NCBI GenBank assembly: GCA_041559015.1
Contig: JBFFED010000041.1
Location: 1 to 16,732, forward strand
Reading direction: 5' to 3'
From: COMBO-56-21 sp041559015
Lineage (GTDB): Archaea > Thermoplasmatota > Thermoplasmata > UBA10834
Length of the DNA: 16,732 bases
In this document: positions 7,177-13,828 of the stretch, piece by piece
How positions within the stretch are numbered: position 1 is the stretch's first letter
How the letters are laid out: every line of letters begins with the position of its first letter
Program-made: the position numbers and the translations under genes
Notes under the pieces: model-generated
Told to the model about the DNA's origin: nothing
Database searches by the model: none
The model's input: only the letters and a program-made list of their open reading frames with translations

Positions 7177-7186
7177 CATTAATAGT
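7177..7186 (+). promoter_or_regulatory. Putative TATA box for tRNA-Cys
   Basis: CATTAATAGT begins 38 bases before the mature tRNA 5' end. The same 10-mer occurs 38 bases before the cysS ATG (9589-9598). Confidence 0.5.
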
Positions 7187-7214
7187 ACGCTAGGCGTTGA
7201 AGAACATCCTCAGA

Positions 7215-7288
7215 GCCGGGGTGACAGAGCGGCCATGTGGCGGACTGCAGATCCGTACACAGGAGTTCAAATCTCCTCCCCGGCCCCA
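7215..7288 (+). tRNA. tRNA-Cys (GCA), CCA encoded
   Basis: A complete cloverleaf can be drawn. Acceptor GCCGGGG (7215-7221) pairs with CCCCGGC (7278-7284). The D-stem is short (ACA/TGT at 7224-7226/7236-7238) with G-G in the loop. Anticodon stem GCGGA (7240-7244) pairs with TCCGT (7252-7256), around loop CTGCAGA with anticodon GCA at 7247-7249. T-stem AGGAG (7261-7265) pairs with CTCCT (7273-7277), around TTCAAAT. CCA is encoded at 7286-7288. The discriminator base (7285) is C, whereas tRNA-Cys normally has U73, the main CysRS identity base. The tRNA stands directly upstream of the cysteine gene block. Confidence 0.95.
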
Positions 7289-7335
7289 TAGCGCCTGCTG
7301 GCCGCGAACGTCGTCGCCACGGGAATTCTGTAATC

Positions 7336-7350
7336 ATAAAGCTTTATACA
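7336..7350 (+). promoter_or_regulatory. TATA box overlapped by a 12-bp palindrome (HTH gene promoter)
   Basis: ATAAAGCTTTAT (7336-7347) is a perfect palindrome whose right half merges with the TATA-like CTTTATACA (7342-7350). Transcription would start near 7373, leaving a leader of about 50 bases before the HTH gene. A protein bound to the palindrome would block TBP, so autorepression by the HTH protein is a reasonable guess. Confidence 0.45.
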
Positions 7351-7425
7351 CATCCAACGATATGGCCCAATAACAGCGTTACGGAATCTGACTGGCCTGC
7401 GACTACTCTCAAGAAGGTGTGAACT

Positions 7426-7797
7426 ATGAAGACCCCCTGCGAACTCGTTGTCGGGAGGATCCTGCCCGCGCTGAGAGCGTCGGTAGTCAAGGAGCTCTCC
7501 GGCAAGTACCAGATGAAGCAGTCGGACATCGCGAAGAAGCTCGGCATAACACAGGCCTCGGTGAGCCAGTATCTGAGCGCGACCAGGGGAGGGGGCACGA
7601 AGATCACGGACAGATTCCCCAAGATCAGAACCTACGCCGAGGAGATCGCCAGGAGGATCGACGAGGGGCAGGACAGGTCCGAATGGTACAGTGTCCTCTG
7701 CTCGGCCTGCAAGGACATCAGGGAGGACGACGAGTTCTGCAGGATGCACAAGATCGTCTCCAACCTGGGCGGATGCGACATCTGCAGGAAGCACTAG
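7426..7797 (+). CDS. HTH transcriptional regulator with Cys/His-rich C-terminus (COG2522-like)
   Basis: A 123-residue predicted DNA-binding protein. Residues about 27-53 form an XRE-like helix-turn-helix (MKQSDIAKKLGITQASVSQYL). The C-terminal third carries Cys92-x2-Cys95, Cys105-x2-His108 and Cys117-x2-Cys120, a spacing suited to zinc or an Fe-S cluster; a further Cys5 sits near the start. The architecture resembles the archaeal 'predicted transcriptional regulator' group with XRE-type HTH. ATG 7426 is supported by AGGTG (7415-7419) 6 bases upstream. It lies between tRNA-Cys and cysK-cysE-cysS, so a role in cysteine, sulfide or Fe-S control is likely by context; its ligand and targets are not shown by the sequence. 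Confidence 0.85.
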   Translation: MKTPCELVVGRILPALRASVVKELSGKYQMKQSDIAKKLGITQASVSQYLSATRGGGTKITDRFPKIRTYAEEIARRIDEGQDRSEWYSVLCSACKDIREDDEFCRMHKIVSNLGGCDICRKH

Positions 7798-7875
7798 GAG
7801 CCGGCTCTTGCCGATATGACAGGGGCTGTGCAACGTCAGTCAAGGTTCGTTCTTCAGCCTCTGAGTGTTCAAGAA
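7798..7875. repeat. Inverted repeats in the HTH-cysK spacer
   Basis: GAGCCGGCTC (7798-7807) is a perfect 10-bp palindrome directly after the HTH stop codon. Further on, TTCTT (7850-7854) and AAGAA (7871-7875) flank TCAG-CCT-CTGA (7854-7864). These may be operator or RNA-structure elements before cysK; no T-run typical of archaeal termination is present. Confidence 0.3.
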
Positions 7876-7898
7876 TGTGCCACGGAGGGCAAAACGGA

Positions 7899-7906
7899 CA
7901 TATACA
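7899..7906 (+). promoter_or_regulatory. Putative TATA box for cysKE
   Basis: CATATACA predicts transcription from about 7929, 11 bases before the ATG at 7940. This supports cysK having its own promoter rather than depending on the HTH gene. Confidence 0.45.
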
Positions 7907-7939
7907 GCACCGCTTCATTGCCCGTCCGGTGTTCCACGC

Positions 7940-8872
7940 ATGGTGCGGCCACAGGTCATGGACAACGTGCTCGAGGCCATAGGCAACACTCCGATGGTCA
8001 GGCTCAACAGGGTTGTGCCCGTAGGGTCAGCGACCGTCCTGGCGAAGCTCGAGTCATTCAACCCGATGTCTTCGGTCAAAGACCGCATAGCGAAGAGCAT
8101 GATCGAGGTCGCGGAGAGGAAAGGGAGGATAAACAAGGACACCACAATCATAGAACCGACTTCGGGGAACACGGGCATCGGCCTTGCGATGGTGTGCGCA
8201 GTCAAGGGGTACAAGCTCGTCTTGACAATGCCTGAGAACATGAGTGCTGAGCGCAGGATGCTGCTCTCGGCGTTCGGCGCGCGCCTCGTACTGACCCCCG
8301 CAGCTGAAGGGATGAAGGGCGCGGTGGCCAAGGCAGAGGAGATGTGCGCTTCCACGCACAACTCTTTCATGCCACAGCAGTTCAAGAACAAGGCGAACCC
8401 GTGGATCCACAAGAAGACGACCGCGAAGGAGATTCTGAAGGCGGTCGACAGGATCGACGCGTTCGTGGCCGGAGTGGGGACGGGCGGAACGATAACCGGC
8501 GTGGGGAAGGCCCTCAAGAGAAGATACCCACAGGTGAGAGTGGTAGCTGTGGAGCCCCAGGACTCGCCCGTGCTGTCCGGGGGGAAACCAGGGCCGCACA
8601 GGATTCAGGGCATCGGTGCGGGGTTCGTGCCCGGAGTCCTCGATCCTGAGTCGCTCGACGAAATCATCAAGGTCAAGTCTGCAGACGCCATCGGGATTGC
8701 GAGAAGGCTCGCGCGCGAAGAGGGGATACTTGTGGGCATCTCCTCGGGAGCAGCGGCCTGGGCCGCCCTGAAGGTCGCGCAGGAGCTAGGGGACGGGAAG
8801 GTGGTCGTCGTGCTCCTGCCAGACACTGGAGAAAGGTATTTGAGCACCGACCTGTTTGGAGAGGGCCCGTGA
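7940..8872 (+). CDS. cysK: Cysteine synthase (O-acetylserine sulfhydrylase)
   Basis: PLP enzyme converting O-acetylserine and sulfide to cysteine. From ATG 7940 it is 310 residues, the usual CysK length. Landmarks are EAIGNTPMVRLNR (12-24), the PLP lysine in SSVKDR (Lys47), the substrate loop TSGNTG (74-79), the phosphate-binding GVGTGGT (178-184), ISSGAA (267-272) and the C-terminal LLPDTGERYLST (292-303), which is typical of CysK/CysM. The in-frame codon at 7865 is upstream of the TATA box and so unlikely; ATG 7958 would remove 6 residues. The stop overlaps the cysE start (TGATG), as expected for enzymes that form a complex. A cystathionine beta-synthase-like role is less likely because of the cysE partner. 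Confidence 0.93.
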   Translation: MVRPQVMDNVLEAIGNTPMVRLNRVVPVGSATVLAKLESFNPMSSVKDRIAKSMIEVAERKGRINKDTTIIEPTSGNTGIGLAMVCAVKGYKLVLTMPENMSAERRMLLSAFGARLVLTPAAEGMKGAVAKAEEMCASTHNSFMPQQFKNKANPWIHKKTTAKEILKAVDRIDAFVAGVGTGGTITGVGKALKRRYPQVRVVAVEPQDSPVLSGGKPGPHRIQGIGAGFVPGVLDPESLDEIIKVKSADAIGIARRLAREEGILVGISSGAAAWAALKVAQELGDGKVVVVLLPDTGERYLSTDLFGEGP

Positions 8873-9594
8873 TGCCCTTGGATGCCAAGGACGACGTCGA
8901 TGTTGTTCTGGAGCGGGACCCTGCTCCCAAGAGCCGCTCGGAGGCGCTCTTGTTCAGCCAAGGGCTCCATGCGGTGAGGCTGCACAAGGCAGCTCACAGG
9001 ATGTACCTCAAGGAGAGGTACAAGACCGCCAGGCTGTTCAACTATGTCTCGAGGATCCTAACAGGAGCGGACATACACCCCGGGGCCAAGATAGGCAATG
9101 GGTTCTTCATCGACCACGCGACGGGCGTTGTTATCGGCGAAACCTCTGAGATTGGAGACAACGTGTCCGTCTACCAGGGCGTGACGCTCGGCGGGGTTCA
9201 CACGGAGAAGAAGAAGAGGCACCCGACGATAGGCAACAACGTCGTCATAGGTGCCGGCGCGACCATCCTCGGCCCCATCACAATCGGGGACAACGTGAGG
9301 GTCGGGGCCGGGTCCGTGGTGATCAAATCGGTCCCGCCGAACTGCACCGTGGTCGGAGTTCCCGCCAAGATAGTCCAGAGGACCGGGACGACGGAGATAG
9401 ACCTCCACCATGAGGAGCTGCCCGACCCTGTCGTCAATGCGTTCATCGACCTCTGCCACAGCCTCTCCGAGATGGAGTACAGGCTCGAGCAGATAGAGAA
9501 GCAGTTGGGCATTAAGCATGAGAAGATACGAATCCCCGCGCAGCCCAATGGCAGGCCACCCGAGCTGTCCTGTCCAGTCGAGGAGAAGCATTAA
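8872..9594 (+). CDS. cysE: Serine O-acetyltransferase
   Basis: Transfers acetyl from acetyl-CoA to serine, giving O-acetylserine for CysK. The 240-residue protein is the short form: it keeps DPAPKSRSE and LHAVRLHKAAHRMYL (about 16-46) but lacks most of the long helical N-terminal domain of E. coli CysE. A left-handed beta-helix of hexapeptide repeats follows (about 66-165). Catalytic Asp67 (GADIHPGA) and His82 (IDHATGVVIGET) are present, as is GGVHTEKKKRHPTIG. After the helix there is a predicted helical/coiled stretch (about 185-217) and a proline-rich tail unlike the short C-terminal peptide that docks into CysK in bacteria. ATG 8872 overlaps the cysK TGA; GTG 8869 is the alternative. Confidence 0.93.
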   Translation: MPLDAKDDVDVVLERDPAPKSRSEALLFSQGLHAVRLHKAAHRMYLKERYKTARLFNYVSRILTGADIHPGAKIGNGFFIDHATGVVIGETSEIGDNVSVYQGVTLGGVHTEKKKRHPTIGNNVVIGAGATILGPITIGDNVRVGAGSVVIKSVPPNCTVVGVPAKIVQRTGTTEIDLHHEELPDPVVNAFIDLCHSLSEMEYRLEQIEKQLGIKHEKIRIPAQPNGRPPELSCPVEEKH

Positions 9595-9598
9595 TAGT
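9589..9598 (+). promoter_or_regulatory. Putative TATA box for cysS
   Basis: CATTAATAGT overlaps the tandem stop codons (TAA TAG) that end cysE. Transcription would start near 9620, 7 bases before the cysS ATG. The motif and its 38-base distance are identical to those of the tRNA-Cys promoter. Confidence 0.5.
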
Positions 9599-9626
9599 CC
9601 CCCAGTCATTTGAGACGCGAAGGGCC

Positions 9627-11021
9627 ATGGCGCTCGTTTTATACAACACACTGACCCGGAGGAAGGAGCCTTTCGAGCCCCTCTCAGAGGGAAGGGTCGG
9701 GATATACGTCTGCGGGGTGACGGTCTACGACGAGTCGCACCTAGGGCACGCCAAGTCCGCTATCAACTTCGATGTCATCGTCAGATGGTTCAGGCACAGG
9801 GGCTACGAGGTGAATCATGTGACGAACTTCACCGATGTCGACGACAAGATCATCGCCAGGGCGAACGAGCTCGGGATGCCTGCGCTCGACCTGTCCCAGA
9901 GGATGATAGATGAGTACCACCGAGACATGGACGCCCTGAAGATCGGCAGGGCGAGCGTCTACCCGAAGGCGAGCGAGACGATGCCCGACATAATCGCCAT
10001 GGTCAAAGGACTGATAGAGAAGGGTTACGCGTACGAGTCCAGCGGCTCTGTATACTTCAGCGTCAGGAATGTCAAGGACTATGGGAAGCTCTCGGGGCAG
10101 AGACTGGACGACATGCATACAGGTACCAGGATAGAGCCCGGGGAGGACAAGAGGGACCCTATGGACTTCGCGCTCTGGAAGGCCGCAAAGCCCGGCGAGG
10201 TCTCCTGGGACAGCCCCTGGGGCAAGGGCAGGCCCGGCTGGCACATCGAATGCTCGGCGATGTGCCTGAAACACATAGGCAAGACCATCGACATCCACGG
10301 CGGCGGCACCGAGCTGATATTCCCGCACCACGAGAACGAGATACTCCAGTCGGAGGCGTACAACGACGCACCGTTCGTGAGGTACTGGCTGCACAACGGC
10401 CTCCTGACCATCGAAGAGGAGAAGATGTCCAAGTCGCTCAAGAACTTCTTCCTCATCAAGGACATCCTGAAGCGTTACACGCCTGAGGTCGTCCGGTTCT
10501 ATCTTCTGAACGCCAGCTACAGGCAACCCCTCGATTACAACGAGAGGTCCCTCGAAGAATCCGGCAAGGCCCTCGAGAGGCTGCAGAACACTTACGACAT
10601 GATGCGCGCGGCGACGAAGACCGCCTCCGGAGAGGACGATGCTACAGGCATCTGCGAGGACGCCTGGCGGGAGTTCGAGTCCAGGATGGACGATGATTTC
10701 AGCACCCGCGAGGCGATAGCATCCATTTACGATCTCACCCACGAGGCTAACAGGCTGTGGAGCGAGGGGAGGCTCAGCAGGAAGGGTGCGGAGAATGTCG
10801 CTGGAGTGCTCGAGAGGTTCAATGAGGTGTTCGGCGTGCTCGTAGGCGAGAAGTCGGGAGAGGACCTGTCAGGCAAGCTCGTTGACCTCCTCCTCCTGGT
10901 CAGGGAGGACGCGAGGAAGAGGAAGGACTTCACCCAGGCAGACACGATCAGGAATCGGCTCTCGGAGCTCGGCATCGAGATACAGGACACGCAAGATGGT
11001 GCCGTATGGAAGCGAAAGTGA
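9627..11021 (+). CDS. cysS: Cysteinyl-tRNA synthetase
   Basis: Class I synthetase that charges tRNA-Cys. The 464-residue protein has all expected parts: the HIGH-type signature HLGH (38-41), zinc ligands Cys29, Cys209, His234 and Glu238 (corresponding to E. coli Cys28, Cys209, His234, Glu238), WHIECSAM (205-212), DIHGGGTEL followed by FPHHENE, and KMSKS (266-270). A helical anticodon-binding region follows, ending in the usual KRKDFTQADTIRNRL helix. No editing domain is expected. ATG 9627 lies 33 bases after the TATA centre and gives a near-leaderless transcript. It shows that charging does not depend solely on the SepRS/SepCysS route of some methanogens. The 3' end overlaps the radical SAM gene. 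Confidence 0.97.
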   Translation: MALVLYNTLTRRKEPFEPLSEGRVGIYVCGVTVYDESHLGHAKSAINFDVIVRWFRHRGYEVNHVTNFTDVDDKIIARANELGMPALDLSQRMIDEYHRDMDALKIGRASVYPKASETMPDIIAMVKGLIEKGYAYESSGSVYFSVRNVKDYGKLSGQRLDDMHTGTRIEPGEDKRDPMDFALWKAAKPGEVSWDSPWGKGRPGWHIECSAMCLKHIGKTIDIHGGGTELIFPHHENEILQSEAYNDAPFVRYWLHNGLLTIEEEKMSKSLKNFFLIKDILKRYTPEVVRFYLLNASYRQPLDYNERSLEESGKALERLQNTYDMMRAATKTASGEDDATGICEDAWREFESRMDDDFSTREAIASIYDLTHEANRLWSEGRLSRKGAENVAGVLERFNEVFGVLVGEKSGEDLSGKLVDLLLLVREDARKRKDFTQADTIRNRLSELGIEIQDTQDGAVWKRK

Positions 11022-12046
11022 GCGCGGAGACCGCTCTTAAGAAGGCCGAGCTGATCGCAGGGGGTGCTGTCAGGATGGCCCCTGGGTTCAGACTGCCCTT
11101 CCTCCCCAGCATATCCACCGCGGGACCTGGTGCTGGGAGCACGACGGTTGTCTTCGAGTTCGGCGGCACGAGGGCCAAGAAGTCGGTCTCGCGCTCGGAG
11201 GGGGAGTTCGAGCTCGTCCAGGAGGGCGAGGGACACCTAATCAAGAGGAGAGGTGATGTGTTCCTCGAAGAGGTCTCGCTCGTGCCGACGCTCCTGCACG
11301 CACCATATCAGGCCTTCGTGAACATCGACCAGGCCTGCGTGATGGACTGCAAGTTCTGCGCATCGCCCCGGTTGGAGGAGTTCCTCACCAAGAACCTCAC
11401 AGACGAGAAGATACTGAACATGATCGAGGAAGCCTCCCGATGCGAGGGATTTGAGTCCGTAGCCCTTACAAGCGCGGTGCCCGTATCCCCTGGGATGACC
11501 GTCAAGCGGATATCCGGCCTGGTCAGGGGCGTGAGGAGGATGCTGCCGGACGCGCCGATAGGCGTTGAACCCTACGTGACTCGGCCCGACGAGGTCGACA
11601 TGCTCAAGGACGCGGGCGCGGACGAGATCAAGCTCAACATCGAGTCCTTCGACAGGGACATATTCGAGAAGGTGTGCCCGAAGAGGGACTATGACAACAT
11701 CCTCCACGCAATAAACCACGCAGGTGAGGTGTTCGGTAAGAACAGGGTCTGCTCCAACATCATCTTCGGCCTGGGTGAGACGGACGAGTCCGTGCTGGAA
11801 GGGGTCAAGGTGCTCGCCAACATGGGGGCCGTCGCGACCCTGAGGGGGTTGAGGAGGAACGAATACAACATGCCCGAGCTCGAGAAGGTCCTTGGGCACC
11901 TCGAGCCTGTCAGCCCGGGCAGGATGCTCTCGTTGGCGCGCGAGGAGAAGAAGATACTGCTCGAGTACGGCCTCACGACCCTTGACTTCAAGACGATGTG
12001 CCACAGCTGCCTCGCGTGCGACATCGTCCCTTTCTGGGACGTATGA
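11006..12046 (+). CDS. Radical SAM protein, biotin-synthase-related (LipS-like candidate)
   Basis: A 346-residue radical SAM enzyme. The N-terminal 100 residues are a separate domain (with PFLPSISTAGPGAGSTTVVF at about 31-50). The SAM-cluster motif is C-x3-C-x2-C at Cys111, Cys115, Cys118, followed by a partial TIM barrel with GVEPY (186-190) and a GLGETDE (255-261) segment typical of the biotin/lipoyl synthase type. Near the C-terminus Cys332-x2-Cys335-x2-Cys338 (MCHSCLACD) could hold an auxiliary Fe-S cluster. It resembles the archaeal COG2516 biotin-synthase-related group; from memory, members of that group act with a second radical SAM protein as lipoyl synthase in some archaea. Its ATG overlaps cysS by 16 bases. 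Substrate unknown; a sulfur-insertion role is inferred from cluster and context. Confidence 0.85.
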   Translation: MEAKVSAETALKKAELIAGGAVRMAPGFRLPFLPSISTAGPGAGSTTVVFEFGGTRAKKSVSRSEGEFELVQEGEGHLIKRRGDVFLEEVSLVPTLLHAPYQAFVNIDQACVMDCKFCASPRLEEFLTKNLTDEKILNMIEEASRCEGFESVALTSAVPVSPGMTVKRISGLVRGVRRMLPDAPIGVEPYVTRPDEVDMLKDAGADEIKLNIESFDRDIFEKVCPKRDYDNILHAINHAGEVFGKNRVCSNIIFGLGETDESVLEGVKVLANMGAVATLRGLRRNEYNMPELEKVLGHLEPVSPGRMLSLAREEKKILLEYGLTTLDFKTMCHSCLACDIVPFWDV

Positions 12047-12049
12047 ATC

Positions 12050-13717
12050 TCACTTGTGGGTGAAGACGCATCTGATAGTGGGGGCGGCCTGCTCGACCCT
12101 GACGTAGCAGAACCTCTCCAGCTGCACGACCTTCCCGACGGCCGACGCGAGCCCCTTCTCGGCGACGCCCCTTACCACGGACCCATCAGTCATGAGCACC
12201 TCGGCCGGGGGTGAGCCCGAAGGAGCCCAGTGGACTATCTGGACGCCTTCCTTGAGCACCGAGAGGTCGTTTCCTGCATACTGCGCGACGCCGTCCTTGA
12301 TCTCGATGTTGCACAGGTCCTTGAGCCTTAACCTGCGCGGCCTGGACCTGAGATCGTCAGCGCTGACGAGCACCTTGGGGTCGCTGCCGAGCGTGAGCTC
12401 TCTGACGCCCCGCTCGGGGTGCTCGGGGTGAAGGGGCGCCCTTGCGGCCAGATCGGGCGCGTCCGTTATAGGCAGCTCGACCGGCTCCGACACGAAGAAG
12501 TATCGGTCCGCCGAATCGTCGATGAGCTCCCTGTTGAACGAGTACAGCGTCTTCCACGAGAACGCGATGTCGACCTCCTTGATGCCGACATCCACCCAGT
12601 AGCGCCTCAGGGACTCGGGCCTGATGCCGCGCCTCCTGAGAGCGCTGAGCGTGCCGAGCTGCGGGTCGTCCCAGCCGGAGTAGAGGCCCTGCTTGATACC
12701 CTCGGACATCTTGGAGGTCGAGAGCTGGACCTCCTCGAGTGATATCCTGCCGTAGTGTATGTAGACCGGCTTCTTCCAGCCGAAGTAATCGTACAGGTAT
12801 TCCTGCCTGTAGGTGTTGTTCAGGTGGTCCTTCCCCCTGAGCACATGCGTTAGATCGAGAAGGTGGTCGTCGACCGCAACCGCGAGGTTCATCAGAGGGT
12901 AGACCCGGTATCTCGTGCCTGTCCTCGGATGCGGCGTGTCGTCTATCCGCAGGCCGACGAAGTCCCTTATGGCCGGGTTGGGGTGCAGGAGGTCTGTCTT
13001 CACCATCAGGGAGGCCTCCTCAGGCTTGTATGACCCGTCGAACATCTTGTCCCATCGGGCCATCTGGTCAGCGACCAGCTGCTCCCTGTGAGGGCAGGCC
13101 TCCTTATGGTTCTTCAGCTCCCGCCAGTCCTCGGGCCTGCACGTGCAGACGTACGCCTTGCCCATCTCAAGCAGTCTCTTGGCGATGTCGTAGTACGTCT
13201 CGAACCTGTCGCTCTGGATTATTGTCTTATGGATCTTGACGCCCAGCCAGTCGAAATCGCGGGGAATGGTGTCGTAGCCTTCGGGATCTATCCTCGCAGG
13301 GTCTGTATCCTCGAACCTGTTGTAACAGATGCCCCCGTAGCGCTTCACATACTCGTCGTTCAGGATGGCCATCCTGCTGTGGCCCACGTGCAGAGGGCCC
13401 GAGGGGTTCGGGGCCATGCGCATGCGAACCTCGCCCTGGACGCCCTCCAGGTCGGGCATGCCGACCTCCTTCGTCTTCGCCTCCTTCACCAGCAGCTCAG
13501 GGGCCAGGCGCTCGAGCGTCTCAAGCTGGGCCGCGGAGTCCATAGCATTGACCTCGTCAACCACCGACCTGGCCAGGGCGGATATCTCCTTGGCCTTCGA
13601 CCGCAGCTCAGGGTTCTCGGCCATCACCTTGCCAAGAACCGAGCCGATTGTGGCCTTGCCTCCGAACTGCACAGCGTTCTGGAGCGCATACTTACGGATG
13701 GCTCCCTCTGCGTCCAC
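12050..13717 (-). CDS. gltX: Glutamyl-tRNA synthetase, archaeal type
   Basis: Class I synthetase of 555 residues with the archaeal/eukaryotic (GlnRS-like) layout. An N-terminal helical domain (about 1-95) precedes the catalytic domain with APNPSGPLHVGHSR (HVGH at 110-113). A zinc knuckle C-x-C...C-x-H is visible (Cys191, Cys193, Cys208, His210), and LSTSKMS (332-338) is the KMSKS equivalent. The C-terminal half is the beta-barrel anticodon domain found in GlnRS-type enzymes. In archaea such GluRS usually also mischarges tRNA-Gln for later amidation by GatDE. Start: GTG 13717, about 26-28 bases after the TATA centre, suggesting a leaderless mRNA; no ATG is available nearby. The 3' end meets the radical SAM gene with a 3-base gap. 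Confidence 0.95.
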   Translation of the reverse strand: MDAEGAIRKYALQNAVQFGGKATIGSVLGKVMAENPELRSKAKEISALARSVVDEVNAMDSAAQLETLERLAPELLVKEAKTKEVGMPDLEGVQGEVRMRMAPNPSGPLHVGHSRMAILNDEYVKRYGGICYNRFEDTDPARIDPEGYDTIPRDFDWLGVKIHKTIIQSDRFETYYDIAKRLLEMGKAYVCTCRPEDWRELKNHKEACPHREQLVADQMARWDKMFDGSYKPEEASLMVKTDLLHPNPAIRDFVGLRIDDTPHPRTGTRYRVYPLMNLAVAVDDHLLDLTHVLRGKDHLNNTYRQEYLYDYFGWKKPVYIHYGRISLEEVQLSTSKMSEGIKQGLYSGWDDPQLGTLSALRRRGIRPESLRRYWVDVGIKEVDIAFSWKTLYSFNRELIDDSADRYFFVSEPVELPITDAPDLAARAPLHPEHPERGVRELTLGSDPKVLVSADDLRSRPRRLRLKDLCNIEIKDGVAQYAGNDLSVLKEGVQIVHWAPSGSPPAEVLMTDGSVVRGVAEKGLASAVGKVVQLERFCYVRVEQAAPTIRCVFTHK

Positions 13718-13740
13718 GGTCGACTCGATTGACGAGTTAT

Positions 13741-13766
13741 CTATAAAAAGATATGAGCCCGCTCAT
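13741..13766. promoter_or_regulatory. Divergent promoter region of gltX and the UbiD-type gene
   Basis: CTATAAAAAG (13741-13750) supplies the minus-strand TATA for gltX, with a predicted start near 13719, and could also serve the plus strand. Right beside it ATGAGC-CC-GCTCAT (13753-13766) is a perfect 14-base inverted repeat, well placed as an operator. A weaker AT-rich stretch at about 13787-13798 is an alternative TATA for the plus-strand gene. Confidence 0.45.
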
Positions 13767-13828
13767 CGCCTCCGCGACTCACGAAAGGATAGAAATACGC
13801 TCAGGCTCATGCATCCAGAGGTGTTCGG

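Noticed and set aside
7798..7807. Terminator after the HTH gene
   Set aside because: The palindrome GAGCCGGCTC leaves only a 3-bp stem if it folds, and no T-run follows, so it is listed only as a repeat.
9741..10742. Long minus-strand open frame opposite cysS
   Set aside because: Antisense shadow in GC-rich DNA; the plus strand encodes a complete CysRS with all zinc ligands and both signature motifs.
11237..12004. Minus-strand open frame opposite the radical SAM gene
   Set aside because: Shadow; the sense frame has two cysteine motifs and a conserved barrel segment.
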